In this document: positions 25,306 to 34,478 of the stretch, piece by piece | How positions within the stretch are numbered: the first letter of the stretch is position 1 | How the letters are laid out: each line of letters begins with the position of its first letter | Source: CAWBLP01 sp963789495 | GTDB taxonomy: Bacteria; Pseudomonadota; Alphaproteobacteria; Acetobacterales; Acetobacteraceae | Assembly: GCA_963789495.1 (NCBI GenBank) | Contig: CAWBLP010000009.1 | Location: 62,001 to 126,000, forward strand | Reading direction: 5' to 3' | DNA: 64,000 nucleotides | Position numbers and translations under genes: made by a program | Notes under the pieces: model-generated | Databases searched by the model: none | Told to the model about the DNA's origin: nothing | The model's input: the letters and a program-made list of their open reading frames with translations, nothing else

Positions 25306-25682
25306 CCACCGGCGCTCCGCCCGAGCCGATCCGGCTGACGCTGGACGTCGCGGACCCGGCGCTGGCCGACCGGCTGGCTGGCCTGCTCGCCGATGTGCCG
25401 GGCCTGCGTCTGGTGGGGGCAGACGAGACCGCCGACGTCGCGGTGGTGCCGCGCGCCGCGACCGTGCGGCCGGCGGAAGCCGACACGCCGCTCACCCCGC
25501 GTGAGCTGGAGGTGCTGGCACTGCTGGCGGAAGGCGCCTCCAACAAGGCGATCGCGCGGCGGCTGGGCATTTCCGTCCACACCGCGAAGTTTCACGTGGG
25601 ATCGCTGATCGACAAGCTGGACGCGGTGGGCCGCACCGACGCCGTGGCCCATGCCGCCCGCATCGGCGTGATCCATCTCTGA
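25302..25682 (+). CDS. LuxR-type HTH regulator with shortened N-terminal domain
   Basis: It begins with TTG at 25302, overlapping the stop of the pseudo-protease gene (TTGA). The 126-residue product ends in a clear LuxR DNA-binding domain: TPLTPRELEVLALLAEGASN followed by KAIARRLGISVHTAKFHV. The N-terminal ~60 residues (DVADPALADRLAGLLADVPGLRLV) recall the first part of a response-regulator receiver but lack the phospho-acceptor Asp region. It probably regulates this operon or a linked stress response. Confidence 0.78.
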   Translation: MTTGAPPEPIRLTLDVADPALADRLAGLLADVPGLRLVGADETADVAVVPRAATVRPAEADTPLTPRELEVLALLAEGASNKAIARRLGISVHTAKFHVGSLIDKLDAVGRTDAVAHAARIGVIHL

Positions 25683-25691
25683 GGTGATGCC

Positions 25692-26672
25692 ATGTTCGAC
25701 GCCGCCACGAGCAACCCCGACACGCAAACCGACGACCTGCCGGACGCCTATTCCCGCGCCGTGGTCACCACGGCGGAACAGGTCGGCCCCGCCGTCGTGC
25801 GGGTGGAAAACCAGGCGCCCGGCCGCCATCGCGGCGGCATCGGCTCCGGCGTGATCATCGCCGCGGACGGGCTGGTGCTGACCAACAGCCATGTCGTCGG
25901 CGGCGCCCGCCGCATGCGCCTCAGCTTCGCCGGCGACGGCCAGGCCGAGGCGCAGGTACTCGGCGACGACCCGGATACCGACCTGGCGCTGCTGCACACC
26001 ACGCTGCCCGCCGGCACGCCGGCCGCGACGCTGGGCGATTCCAAGGCGGTGCGGCGCGGCCAGCTGGTGATCGCGATCGGCAATCCCCTCGGCTTCGAAT
26101 CCCCCGTCACCGCCGGCGTCGTCTCCGCGCTCGGCCGCTCGCTGCGCGGCCATGGCGGGCGGCTGATCGACGACGTGATCCAGACCGACGCCGCACTCAA
26201 CCCGGGCAATTCCGGCGGGCCGCTGGTGGCGACAAGCGGCCAGGTGGTTGGCATCAACACCGCGATGATCCGCGGCGCGCAGGGCATCTGCTTCGCCATC
26301 GCCAGCAATACCGCGGTGTTCGTGGTGGGGGCGTTCATCCGCCACGGTCGGGTGCGCCGCGCCCATATCGGCATCGCCGCGGAGACGGTCCGGCTGCCGC
26401 GACGGCTGGCACTGGCCTTCGACGCCGGGTCGCAGGCGGTGCGCATCGCCGAAGTCGCGCCGCAAGGTCCGGCCGAGCTGACGGGACTGCGGGTCGGCGA
26501 CATGATCCTGTCGCTGGATGGCGTGCCGGTGCGCGGGACCGACGATCTCATCCGGCTGCTGGACGCCGAACGGATCGGGCGCGACACCGAAATCCGGTTG
26601 CTGCGCGATGGAGCACCCGAACAGCGCACGCTGCGGCCGGTGGAGCGCAGCCGCCCCAAGGACGGCGCGTAA
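25692..26672 (+). CDS. HtrA/DegP-like serine protease with PDZ domain
   Basis: Trypsin-like protease with the intact triad: His in TNSHVV, Asp in DPDTDLALL and Ser in NPGNSGGPL. One C-terminal PDZ domain follows (GLRVGDMILSLDGVPVRG). At 326 residues it is shorter than DegP, has a single PDZ and lacks a signal peptide or membrane anchor, so it is probably cytoplasmic. It starts 9 bases after the regulator gene and forms an operon with the inactive homologue, suggesting mixed oligomers or a sensor/effector pair. Confidence 0.92.
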   Translation: MFDAATSNPDTQTDDLPDAYSRAVVTTAEQVGPAVVRVENQAPGRHRGGIGSGVIIAADGLVLTNSHVVGGARRMRLSFAGDGQAEAQVLGDDPDTDLALLHTTLPAGTPAATLGDSKAVRRGQLVIAIGNPLGFESPVTAGVVSALGRSLRGHGGRLIDDVIQTDAALNPGNSGGPLVATSGQVVGINTAMIRGAQGICFAIASNTAVFVVGAFIRHGRVRRAHIGIAAETVRLPRRLALAFDAGSQAVRIAEVAPQGPAELTGLRVGDMILSLDGVPVRGTDDLIRLLDAERIGRDTEIRLLRDGAPEQRTLRPVERSRPKDGA

Positions 26673-26898
26673 CGCGCGGACGCACCGCGCCGCCCGGCAG
26701 CCGCATTCGCCAGCGTCGGTGGTGGGCAACCAGCCCGGGATTGCTGCCTCGGGTCCCGGCCGTGTGCCGGGTGAAGCCCATGCAGGTTGAAATCGGCGCG
26801 GCGGGCAGCTCCGCGTTGCATCCCGGCCGGGATCGGCCCCGGCATCGGTACCGGCCGGCAAGCAAGCTCCCAGCCGGCGTCAGTCAGGCGGGCAGCTC

Positions 26899-27480
26899 TC
26901 AGGCGGGCAGCTCGTAGCCAAGCTCCGTCTCGATCGCGATGGTCCGCTGCACCGCCGGGCGCGCCATCATGCGTTCGTAATGCGCCTCCAGGTTGGGCAG
27001 CGACCCGGGCGTCGGATACAGCGAGCGGGCGAAACGCCAGAACAGCCGGAACAGATGGATATCGACGATCGAATACTGCCCCAGCGCCCAGCCCGGGCCG
27101 CCAAGGCGCTGTTCAGCAACCGCGAACACCGCTTTCGCATGGTCGATGCCCTGGCGGCGCGCCGGGTGGATGGTGGAGGCGATGAACGACATCCAGGACA
27201 CCGCCTGCGCCTCGGCCTCGATATCGCCTTCGGGCAGCAACCCGGCGGCGGGGTAGCGCCTGGCCAGGTAGAACAGGATGCCCGCCACCTCGGTCAGCGG
27301 GCGGCCGTCGATCAGCAGCAGCGGCACCTTGCCGTCCGGGTTCAGCGCCAGGAATTCCGGCGAGCGGGTTTCCTTGTGGGCGAATGACAGGATGCGGCGC
27401 TCGAACGGCACGCCGATCTCGTGCAGCGCGATATGTGCGGCCATGGAGCTTGAACCGGGCGCGAAATATAGCGTCAGCAT
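26899..27480 (-). CDS. Glutathione S-transferase family protein
   Basis: A 193-residue GST. The start at 27480 follows GAGGGGTGG. The N-terminal thioredoxin-like domain is MLTLYFAPGSSSMAAHIALHE...FLALNPDGKVPLLLIDG...LTEVAGILFYLA, with Ser residues in the glutathione-binding loop. The helical C-terminal domain follows (WALGQYSIVDIHLFRLFWR). A decayed relative of this gene in the same orientation lies at 30710-31004, beyond the hflKC-hpf module. Confidence 0.9.
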   Translation of the reverse strand: MLTLYFAPGSSSMAAHIALHEIGVPFERRILSFAHKETRSPEFLALNPDGKVPLLLIDGRPLTEVAGILFYLARRYPAAGLLPEGDIEAEAQAVSWMSFIASTIHPARRQGIDHAKAVFAVAEQRLGGPGWALGQYSIVDIHLFRLFWRFARSLYPTPGSLPNLEAHYERMMARPAVQRTIAIETELGYELPA

Positions 27481-28101
27481 ATCGGACCACCCCTCTTTTC
27501 GGACACTACGCCGGCAGAGGCGGGCATGGATGTCAATCGGGGAAGGCGGGGTCGTGGGTCCGTCCGGGTGCCACCTTTGCGGCGATGCGGATATGCGCCG
27601 CCGACGGTGAAGGGTCTGATTTTGCAGCTTTCCCGTCATTGCCGCCTGGTTGGGCCTGCGATATCGGACGGGAACTCATGAGTAGATTCCGACCCTATCA
27701 TCGCCGCACACCTTCGGGTACTGTGACGTGGCCCGCCGCAAAGACAGCTCATAGCGACTGCCGGCGAAGCTTAGGGAGCCATATCTGTCGCACGCCAGGC
27801 AGGACGTCTTGCTGGCGCATGACAGAGCCAGCTCGGCCAATGGCCAACGCAGGAAACCAAACAGGACCACGGCGTCGAGCCACAATCCAACAGCGCCGGC
27901 GCGCCCCACTTAAGCGGCACGTAATAATTTTGCAAAATACATCAGGGAGATAAGTAATGGCGAACGTCGGTAGCCGCTGGGAACCGTATCCGGGGACAGG
28001 CTCAGAACTCAATATATCCATTACGATGATGTAGCGGACAACTTTCGGGCCATCTCCCCGAGCATGCTCGGATTTCGAGTGTCACAAAACAAGGTATTCC
28101 A
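27481..28101. other. Lower-GC leader region of the hflKC-hpf module
   Basis: About 620 bases without a recognised gene. From about 27660 the composition shifts toward AT. The stretch contains the palindrome ATTTTGCAAAAT (27927-27938) and a 25-codon frame at 27958-28035 preceded by AGGGAGATAAG. The promoter of hflK is expected here. Confidence 0.5.
27958..28035 (+). CDS. Possible 25-residue leader peptide
   Basis: A short frame (begins MANVGSRWEPYPGTG) with a strong AGGGAG box 6-7 bases before the ATG, shortly after a perfect 12-bp palindrome. It could be a leader peptide or the remnant of a longer gene. There is no family match I can name. Confidence 0.25.
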
Positions 28102-29163
28102 ATGCAATCGGAGAACGACGACGAGCGGCGTGACCCTTGGCGTCATGATGCGACGCCAGGCTCGAGTTTGGAGACCGTGGTCCAGCAGGGGCAGGATCGG
28201 CTCAGACAGATCATGCCGAGCGCTGGGCCGGGTCGAATAATCATCGTAGCCGTCATTGCTCTCATCGGTTTCGGGATGTGGACATCCTATTACACCGTGC
28301 CGAGTGACTCAGTGGCTGTCGTGCAACGTTTTGGCAAATACCTTGAAGACGTTCCGGCTGGACTGCATTTCAAGCTGCCGTTGGGGATCGACCAGGCGAC
28401 CATCGTTCCCGTCAAACGACAGTTGAAGCAGGAATTCGGGTTCGCAACCCCTGGCGCCAGCGACCCATACCAGAGCCCTCGTCCGCAGGATGTCAAGCGG
28501 GAAACCGAGATGGTGACAGGAGACCTGAACGCGGCTCTGGTCGAATGGGTGGTTCAATACCGCATCACGAATCCTGCCAGGTTCCTGTTCGAGGTGCGGG
28601 AACCGAGTGAGACTCTCCGCTACGTCTCCGAATCCATTATGCGGGAGGTCGTCGGCGATCGCACGGTGGACGAGGTGATCACCATCGGCCGGCAGGAGAT
28701 CGAAACCAAATCGCTCGTGAAGATGCAGGCGCTCGCGAGCAAATACACCATGGGGATCAGCATCGATCAGGTGCAGCTAAAGAACATTAACCCGCCCAGA
28801 CCCGTGCAGGAGTTGTTCAACGAGGTCAATCAGGCCCAGCAGGAAAAAGAGAAGCTCATCAACGAGGCGAGGCGCGACTACAACAAGGTAATCCCGCTGG
28901 CTGAGGGCGAGAAGGATCAACGGATCCGCGAAGCCGACGGCTACCGGATCAAAAGGGTCAATGAAGCCGAAGGCGATGTCGCACGATTCAGCGCCTTATT
29001 GGCGGAATACATCAAGGCACCTGAGGTCACTCGCCGCCGGATCTATATCGAGACCCTGCAGGACGTCCTGCCAGGCATACGCTCCAAGATCATCCTCGAT
29101 GAACAGACACGCAGTATCCTGCCGCTGCTGAACCTCAACACGCCGATGGGGGGCAAGCCATGA
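28102..29163 (+). CDS. hflK: HflK-like SPFH-domain membrane protein
   Basis: SPFH/band-7 protein that with HflC forms a large cage around the membrane protease FtsH and modulates its activity. Residues ~45-64 form one membrane helix (IIIVAVIALIGFGMW). The SPFH domain begins YYTVPSDSVAVVQRFGKYLEDV and is followed by a coiled coil (EVNQAQQEKEKLINEARRDYN). Length is 353 residues. Base composition and codon use are visibly more AT-rich than in the rest of the window. It overlaps hflC by four bases. ftsH is not in the window. Confidence 0.89.
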   Translation: MQSENDDERRDPWRHDATPGSSLETVVQQGQDRLRQIMPSAGPGRIIIVAVIALIGFGMWTSYYTVPSDSVAVVQRFGKYLEDVPAGLHFKLPLGIDQATIVPVKRQLKQEFGFATPGASDPYQSPRPQDVKRETEMVTGDLNAALVEWVVQYRITNPARFLFEVREPSETLRYVSESIMREVVGDRTVDEVITIGRQEIETKSLVKMQALASKYTMGISIDQVQLKNINPPRPVQELFNEVNQAQQEKEKLINEARRDYNKVIPLAEGEKDQRIREADGYRIKRVNEAEGDVARFSALLAEYIKAPEVTRRRIYIETLQDVLPGIRSKIILDEQTRSILPLLNLNTPMGGKP

Positions 29164-30188
29164 GTAAATTTGTGCAATTCGCGATACTGGCGGCCTTGGC
29201 TGTCGGTTTTTTTGTTGCCATGAATTCGCTCTATACCGTGAGCGAAGTTCAACAGGTTATTATTACCCAGTTCGGCAAACCCGTTGGCGATCCTGTCACA
29301 TCTGCCGGTTTGAAGGTCAAGCTTCCCTTCATTCAGAAGGTCCATGCGATCGACAAGCGGATTCTCGAGTGGGATGGCAATCCGTCGGATATGCCAACCA
29401 AGGACAAACTCTACATCTCGGTTGATCTGTTCGCCCGTTGGCGGATCGTAGACCCGCTCCAGTATTTTCTGCGGCTTCGCGATGAGCGAAGTGCTCAGTC
29501 TCGACTGGACGATATCCTGGGCAGCGAGACCCGCAATGCAGTTGCAAAGCACGAACTGATCGAGATCGTTCGCACCACCAAGGATCGCGTGCCGTTGCGC
29601 GACGCCCTGCTGAGCAACGCTGAACTGAAGCTCGACATGGGGCTGCTGGTGCCGATCCAGAAAGGGCGCAAGCTGGTGGAGCAGGAGATATTCGCGGAAG
29701 CCGCCGGGAAGGTTCGGGTATTCGGGATCGAATTGTTGGATATTCAATTCAAGAGGATCAACTATAATGAAAGTGTGCGCCCGAAGATATACGATCGAAT
29801 GATCAGCGAACGGCGGCAGATCGCCGAACGTTTCCTGTCGGAAGGTAATGGAGAGGCCGCAAGAATCCGCGGCAATCGTTTGCGTGACCTGAACAAGATT
29901 CAGTCTGAAGCCTATCGGCAGGTTGAAGAGATTCGCGGCATAGCGGACGCGAAGGCCACTGAAATCTATGCGAAGGCCTACAATCAAAGCCCTGAGGCTG
30001 TACAGTTCTACGAATTCACACGGACCCTGCAATCCTACAAGGCTGTCATTGCCGATAACACGACCCTTGTTCTTTCCACGGGCAGTGGCCTCTTCAAATT
30101 TCTGAAGGGAATGAACCCGGATGGCGACACCAGTCCCGCCCAACGTCCCGGCGACAGCCGCGTGCCGGCGCTGAGCAGGCTCGAATGA
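29160..30188 (+). CDS. hflC: HflC-like SPFH-domain membrane protein
   Basis: Partner of HflK, 342 residues. It has an N-terminal signal-anchor (FAILAALAVGFFVAMNSLYTV), the SPFH domain (SEVQQVIITQFGKPVGDPVT) and a coiled-coil with YDRMISERRQIAERFLSEGNGEA, which is typical of HflC. Coupled to hflK by an ATGA overlap. Like hflK it is comparatively AT-rich (one 60-base line near its start is 47% G+C). Confidence 0.89.
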   Translation: MSKFVQFAILAALAVGFFVAMNSLYTVSEVQQVIITQFGKPVGDPVTSAGLKVKLPFIQKVHAIDKRILEWDGNPSDMPTKDKLYISVDLFARWRIVDPLQYFLRLRDERSAQSRLDDILGSETRNAVAKHELIEIVRTTKDRVPLRDALLSNAELKLDMGLLVPIQKGRKLVEQEIFAEAAGKVRVFGIELLDIQFKRINYNESVRPKIYDRMISERRQIAERFLSEGNGEAARIRGNRLRDLNKIQSEAYRQVEEIRGIADAKATEIYAKAYNQSPEAVQFYEFTRTLQSYKAVIADNTTLVLSTGSGLFKFLKGMNPDGDTSPAQRPGDSRVPALSRLE

Positions 30189-30199
30189 CGGAGGCAACA

Positions 30200-30517
30200 A
30201 TGCAGATCATGATTAATTCAGACGGCAACATTGAGACGAACGAGAACTTCGCCGCGGCTGTCGAAACTGTGGTGGAGCGCGCCCTGAGCCGGTTCAGCGA
30301 GCGGATCACTCGGGTGGAAGTCCATCTTCGTGACGAGAGCCACCGCGGGACCGGCCATGAAGCCAAGCGTTGCATGATGGAGGCTCGGGTCGAGGGTCGC
30401 CAGCCAACCACCGTCACGCATCACGCGGCGAGCTTGGACCAGGCCGTCGATGGGGCAGCCGACAAGCTGAAGAGATCCCTCGAAAGCACCCTGGAGCGGC
30501 TGGGGGATCAACGCTAG
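30200..30517 (+). CDS. HPF/RaiA-family ribosome-associated protein
   Basis: A 105-residue S30AE-type protein expected to bind the small ribosomal subunit and help hibernation under stress. The start at 30200 is preferred because GGAGG lies at the right distance; the ATG at 30185 overlaps the hflC stop. Motifs: RALSRFSERITRVEVHLRDE and KRCMMEARVEGRQP, with a C-terminal ASLDQAVDGAADKLKRSLES. The third gene of the module points to a combined membrane-proteostasis and translation-arrest stress unit. Confidence 0.84.
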   Translation: MQIMINSDGNIETNENFAAAVETVVERALSRFSERITRVEVHLRDESHRGTGHEAKRCMMEARVEGRQPTTVTHHAASLDQAVDGAADKLKRSLESTLERLGDQR

Positions 30518-30709
30518 GCAGCCCAGTTCCCTCCAGATGACTCCAGGGCACGGCGTCGGTATCGAAGTGTGAATGTCGCCCGTGGCCGTGGATAATCAGC
30601 GGCTCATCCCAGGGATGTCGCTGATCCCGCCGGTGTCCCCGACAGGGAGCCGTGGATGCCGGGGCCAGGTCCTACCAGGTGCACAGATAATGGGGGGGTG
30701 CCAGCATCA

Positions 30710-31004
30710 TCCGATCTTGACCGGATGGCCTGCGCCTCGGGCTCGACATCGCCTTCGGGCGCAATCCGGCGGTCGGGTGGCGCCTGGCCAGGTGGAACAT
30801 AATGCCGGCTGCCTCGGTCAGCGGCCGGCCTTCGACCAGCAGCAGCGGCACCTGGCCGTCCGGATTCAGCGCCGGATAGTCGGGCGAGAGGGTTTCCTTG
30901 CGAGCGGACGACAGCACGCGGCGTTCGAACGGCACGCCAATTCCGTGCAGCGCGATATGCTCGCCCATGGAGCTTGAACCGGGCGCGGGATACATCGTGA
31001 GCAT
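30710..31004 (-). pseudogene. Truncated, frameshifted glutathione S-transferase
   Basis: It starts MLTMYPAPGSSSMGEHIALHG and closely follows the N-terminal ~85 residues of the intact GST at 26899-27480, with high similarity at DNA level too. The frame then shifts (the continuation APEGDVEPEAQAI is read in another frame) and the C-terminal helical domain is gone. The upstream non-coding bases also resemble those of the intact gene, pointing to a duplicated locus. Confidence 0.76.
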
Positions 31005-31250
31005 GGCCCATCCCTGTCTGCTTCGACAGCCAGGCAGGCAAAGCCGGCGGCGGATGTCACCGGCAGCCGGCCCGGGGTCGGGCGGCCCGGGGTCGGGCGC
31101 CTCGGGGACGGACGGCCCGGGGGCGGATGGCCTGGACCGGCGCCGCGGCGGCGGCGCGGTGCCGCGCCCCGGCGATCCGAGCCCCTGGCGCACGGCGTTG
31201 ACTCGGCCCGGACCGGCTTTCACCATCCAGCCGGTCGTTTTCAGCATTGG

Positions 31251-32417
31251 ATGCCCGGTACCATGAGCCCGTCGGACGCTTCGTGGCAGAGCCTGATCGC
31301 CGCGACCCACGCCTCCGGCCGCAAGGCGGCGCTCGCGATCACCGGCGGCGGCAGCGGAGCAATCGGCGAGCTGCTGCGCGTTCCCGGCGGCTCCCGGCTG
31401 CTGATCGAGGCGCAGGTGCCGTACGACGAGCAGGCGCTTGCGGCCTTCCTCGGGTTCGCCCCGGCACAGGCCTGCAGCGTCGACACGGCGATCGCGATGG
31501 CGCGCAGTGCCCGGGCCCGCGCCGCCGCGCTGGTGCCAGCCGGCACCGAGCTGGTCGGCCTTGGCGCGACGGCCGCCTTGGTCAGCGATCGCCCGCGCAG
31601 GGGCGAGCATCGCTTCCACATCGCCTGCGCCGGCGCCGAACGCATCACGCACTGCACCGGCGTGCTGGCCAAGGGCCGACGCGATCGCGCCGGTGAGGAA
31701 GATCTCGTCGCGCGCGCGATCGTCCTGGCTTTGGCCGGCGCCTGCCTGGTTGCCGCGCCATCACCGCGCAGCCTGCTCGATGCGGACGAGGCCTTCGCGG
31801 AGACGGTTGTCACGACCGAGGATCCGATCGATCGGCTGCTGGCGGCCGAACTCGACCGCGTCACGGTCCAGCCCGATGGCCAGATGCTGCTGGCAGCGCC
31901 GGGGCCGCTGTTGCTGCTGCCAGGTTCGTTCAATCCGGTGCACGAGGGGCACGTCTCGCTGGCGCGAGTCGCCGAAGAACTCCGGCAGCAGCCTGTGACG
32001 TTCGAAATCTCCGTCACCAACGTCGACAAACCGCCACTGGAAGGCGAGGTGGTGCGACACCGGCTGACGCAGTTTGCCTGGAAGTCGCCGGTCGAACTCA
32101 CCCGCGCCCCCACCTTCCTGGAAAAGTCGCGGCTGTTTCCCGGAACCACGTTCGTGATCGGCGCGGATACCGCGGAACGGCTGTTCGCGCCGCGCTATTA
32201 CGGCGACGATAAGGATCGCATGCACGCCGCCCTGGAGGAAATCGCCAGCTCCGGGGCCAACTTTCTGGTGGCCGTGCGGATCGACGCGGCGGGACGGCTC
32301 TGCGCGCTGAGCGACATCTCGGTTCCGCATCGCTATGTCGATCTGTTCAGCGATATCCCGGAGCACCGGTTCCGCTTCGACACCTCCTCATCCGCGATCC
32401 GCGCACGGGCGGGTTAG
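31251..32417 (+). CDS. Fusion of CinA/PncC-like domain with NadD-like nucleotidylyltransferase domain
   Basis: A 388-residue two-domain protein. Residues ~5-170 resemble the CinA C-terminal/NMN deamidase fold (ALAITGGGSGAIGELLRVPGGSR, TELVGLGATAAL). The second half contains the nucleotidylyltransferase signature GSFNPVHEGHVSL (HxGH from residue 231) and the late motif DTSSSAIRARAG, comparable to ISSTxIR of NMN adenylyltransferases. Combining the two suggests NAD-cofactor salvage or repair, but the substrate is not proven. A start at 31263 is equally possible. A similar combination exists in plants (recalled, not searched). Confidence 0.78.
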   Translation: MPGTMSPSDASWQSLIAATHASGRKAALAITGGGSGAIGELLRVPGGSRLLIEAQVPYDEQALAAFLGFAPAQACSVDTAIAMARSARARAAALVPAGTELVGLGATAALVSDRPRRGEHRFHIACAGAERITHCTGVLAKGRRDRAGEEDLVARAIVLALAGACLVAAPSPRSLLDADEAFAETVVTTEDPIDRLLAAELDRVTVQPDGQMLLAAPGPLLLLPGSFNPVHEGHVSLARVAEELRQQPVTFEISVTNVDKPPLEGEVVRHRLTQFAWKSPVELTRAPTFLEKSRLFPGTTFVIGADTAERLFAPRYYGDDKDRMHAALEEIASSGANFLVAVRIDAAGRLCALSDISVPHRYVDLFSDIPEHRFRFDTSSSAIRARAG

Positions 32418-32577
32418 ACGGAGCTTCGCAGCCTGCCCAGGCGGTGCCGCCGGCTCGGACAGGAGCGGAATGTTGATGCAGTTGGGTGCTGTCAGTTGCT
32501 GCGGAGACTCATCCGCAGCTGCATCGGCTGCGCGTAGGTGGGCGGGCATCTCCCGCACGGGGTCCCGGCCTGCTGTC

Positions 32578-33324
32578 TCACCCGAGAGCCTGGCTGAGTG
32601 CTGCCAGTGCGTTCAACGCCGGCGGAAACCCGCTGTAGGGCGCGGTCTGGATCACCGCCTCGATGACCTCGGTGCGGGTCAGCCCGACATTGAGCGCCGA
32701 CTGGCCGAACTTCCCGGCCTGTTCCGGCAGGCGCAGCGCGGTGAAGCCGGCCACCGCCACCAGAGCACGCGACCGTCGATCCAGCCCCGGACGCGACCAT
32801 AGCTCACCATAGCCATACTGGATCGCGGTCGGGTACAGCGCGCCGGTCACCGTGTTATCCGGCGCGGCGTAGCCTAGCCGCGCACGCTCGCCATGCAGGG
32901 CGTGCATCAGCGCCTCACCTTGCGCCGATAACTCATCCAGCGACGCATCCTCCGGCGGATCGGGCGGCATCGGAATGCCGCGTTCGGTCAGCACCTCCGC
33001 CAGCAGGACAAGACTCTCCTCGGTCGCGGAGAAGCCGGCATACAGACCAGCCTGCACCACGATCTCCCGCAGCGCCTCGGCCGTCAGTCCGAGCCCGATC
33101 GCCGCAGCCATGTGGCGGCGCAACTGGCGCAGCCGCGGGAACACCGCCAGTGCGGCGACGGTGCACAGCATGCGGTCCGGCAGTGCCAGACCGGGCCGGT
33201 TCCACACGCCGCCATGGACGGCCTCGGTCAGCAGATGGCCGAAGCCGGACGGCAGGGTCGGTGCAGCGCCGAACAGGCGAAGCGCAGTGGCGGCGCCTTG
33301 CTGGCGCAATTGCTCGCGGGTCAT
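32578..33324 (-). CDS. Carboxymuconolactone decarboxylase (CMD) family protein, duplicated domain
   Basis: A 248-residue all-helical protein with two CMD-like halves: LALPDRMLCTVAALAVFPRLRQLRRHMAAA and LDRRSRALVAVAGFTAL...EQAGKFGQSALNVG. Each half ends in a VIxxA-Y-GFP/GFS-type segment. No CxxC redox pair is present, so an AhpD-like peroxidase role is unlikely; gamma-carboxymuconolactone decarboxylase-type chemistry is the family default. Convergent with the upstream fusion gene. Confidence 0.87.
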   Translation of the reverse strand: MTREQLRQQGAATALRLFGAAPTLPSGFGHLLTEAVHGGVWNRPGLALPDRMLCTVAALAVFPRLRQLRRHMAAAIGLGLTAEALREIVVQAGLYAGFSATEESLVLLAEVLTERGIPMPPDPPEDASLDELSAQGEALMHALHGERARLGYAAPDNTVTGALYPTAIQYGYGELWSRPGLDRRSRALVAVAGFTALRLPEQAGKFGQSALNVGLTRTEVIEAVIQTAPYSGFPPALNALAALSQALG

Positions 33325-33515
33325 GGCGGTTCCTCATCCGGTTGCACGCACTGTCCCGCAATCACGCCAGCGCCGCCAGACGGGTCAGGACCCCTGCCAA
33401 TGTCGGCATCGCCTGGTCCGGCAAGGGTGCAATTTCCAAGTCGGCCCTGCCCTTTCGCTTCCGCCGCGACCCGCTACACTCGCCGGCGCGACGCGACCCT
33501 TGGGAGGACCGTCCG

Positions 33516-34377
33516 ATGCAAGCAACAACCTATGAGTCCACCACCGAAGACCGGGACTATCTCCGCCACGGCAGCCAATCGCTGAAGCTGCGCCACTTCC
33601 GCCCGCGTGGCGACGGGCCATTTCCGACCGTCATCGAGCTGCATGGCGGCGCCTGGTGCAATGGCGACCTGAACGAATGCCAGGTCTATGCCGAAGCCCT
33701 GGCCCGCGCCGGGCTGGTGGTGGTGGCGATCGACTTCCGCCACGCCAGTGATGGCTATCCGACCTCCAATATCGACATCAACTATGCCACGCGCTGGGTG
33801 AAGGCGAACGCGGCCGAACTCGGCACGCATCCCGACCGGATCGGCATTGCCGGCCAGTCGAGCGGCGGCCATCTGGCCATGCTCGCCGCGATGCGGCCAA
33901 ACGATCCGCGCTACGCCTCGATCCCGCTCCCGGCCGGCTCGCCTGCCGTCGATGCCAGCCTGCGTGCGGTCGGCATGCTTTGGCCGGTGATCAATCCACT
34001 GTCGCGCTACAACCACGCGCGCCGCGCCCGCGATTCCGCCAACCCGCCGGCCTGGGTGGGCAATATCCCCGAGCGGCACGACCAGTACCTGGAAGACCGA
34101 GGCCAACATGGCCGAGGGCAACCCGATGCTGGCACTGGAACGCGGCGAAAAAGTGCAGATGCCGGCGGCCCTTTGGCTGCAGGGCCGGCCCGATGTCGTG
34201 CACGACTATCGCGACCCGGACTCGCCGATTCCGGGCAACGAGCCGGAACGCTTCACCGCCAATTATCGCAAGGCGGGCGGTGACATCGAGCTGCTGTATG
34301 TCGACCAGGGCACGCGGCAGACCGACGCCGTGCTGTCGCAGGTGGCGGCGTTCTTCCACAAGCACCTGGCGGCGTAG
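33516..34377 (+). CDS. Alpha/beta-hydrolase (esterase/lipase), with an apparent frameshift
   Basis: Serine hydrolase of the hormone-sensitive-lipase-like kind. The start at 33516 follows GGGAGG. The oxyanion-hole motif is ELHGGAW and the nucleophile elbow is GIAGQSSGGHLA. The frame breaks at about 34088: the downstream part (NMAEGNPMLALERGEKVQ...VVHDYRDPDSP) continues in the next frame, and removing one C from TACCTGG restores it. That tail should contain the catalytic Asp and His, so the gene is either damaged or affected by a sequence error. Confidence 0.86.
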
Positions 34378-34478
34378 GACCAAGACCGCGCCGATGCTGA
34401 CACGCCGGCGGTGCGTGGGACGTGCCGGGCGGCGCGGCCCACGTTCCGGCAGGCATGCGGCCGATCCGCTTCCCGTCA

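Noticed and set aside
31004..31250. Antisense frames in the G-rich stretch upstream of the CinA-NadD-like fusion as a gene.
   Set aside because: The sequence is low-complexity GGCCCGGGG-type DNA without conserved motifs or a ribosome binding site.
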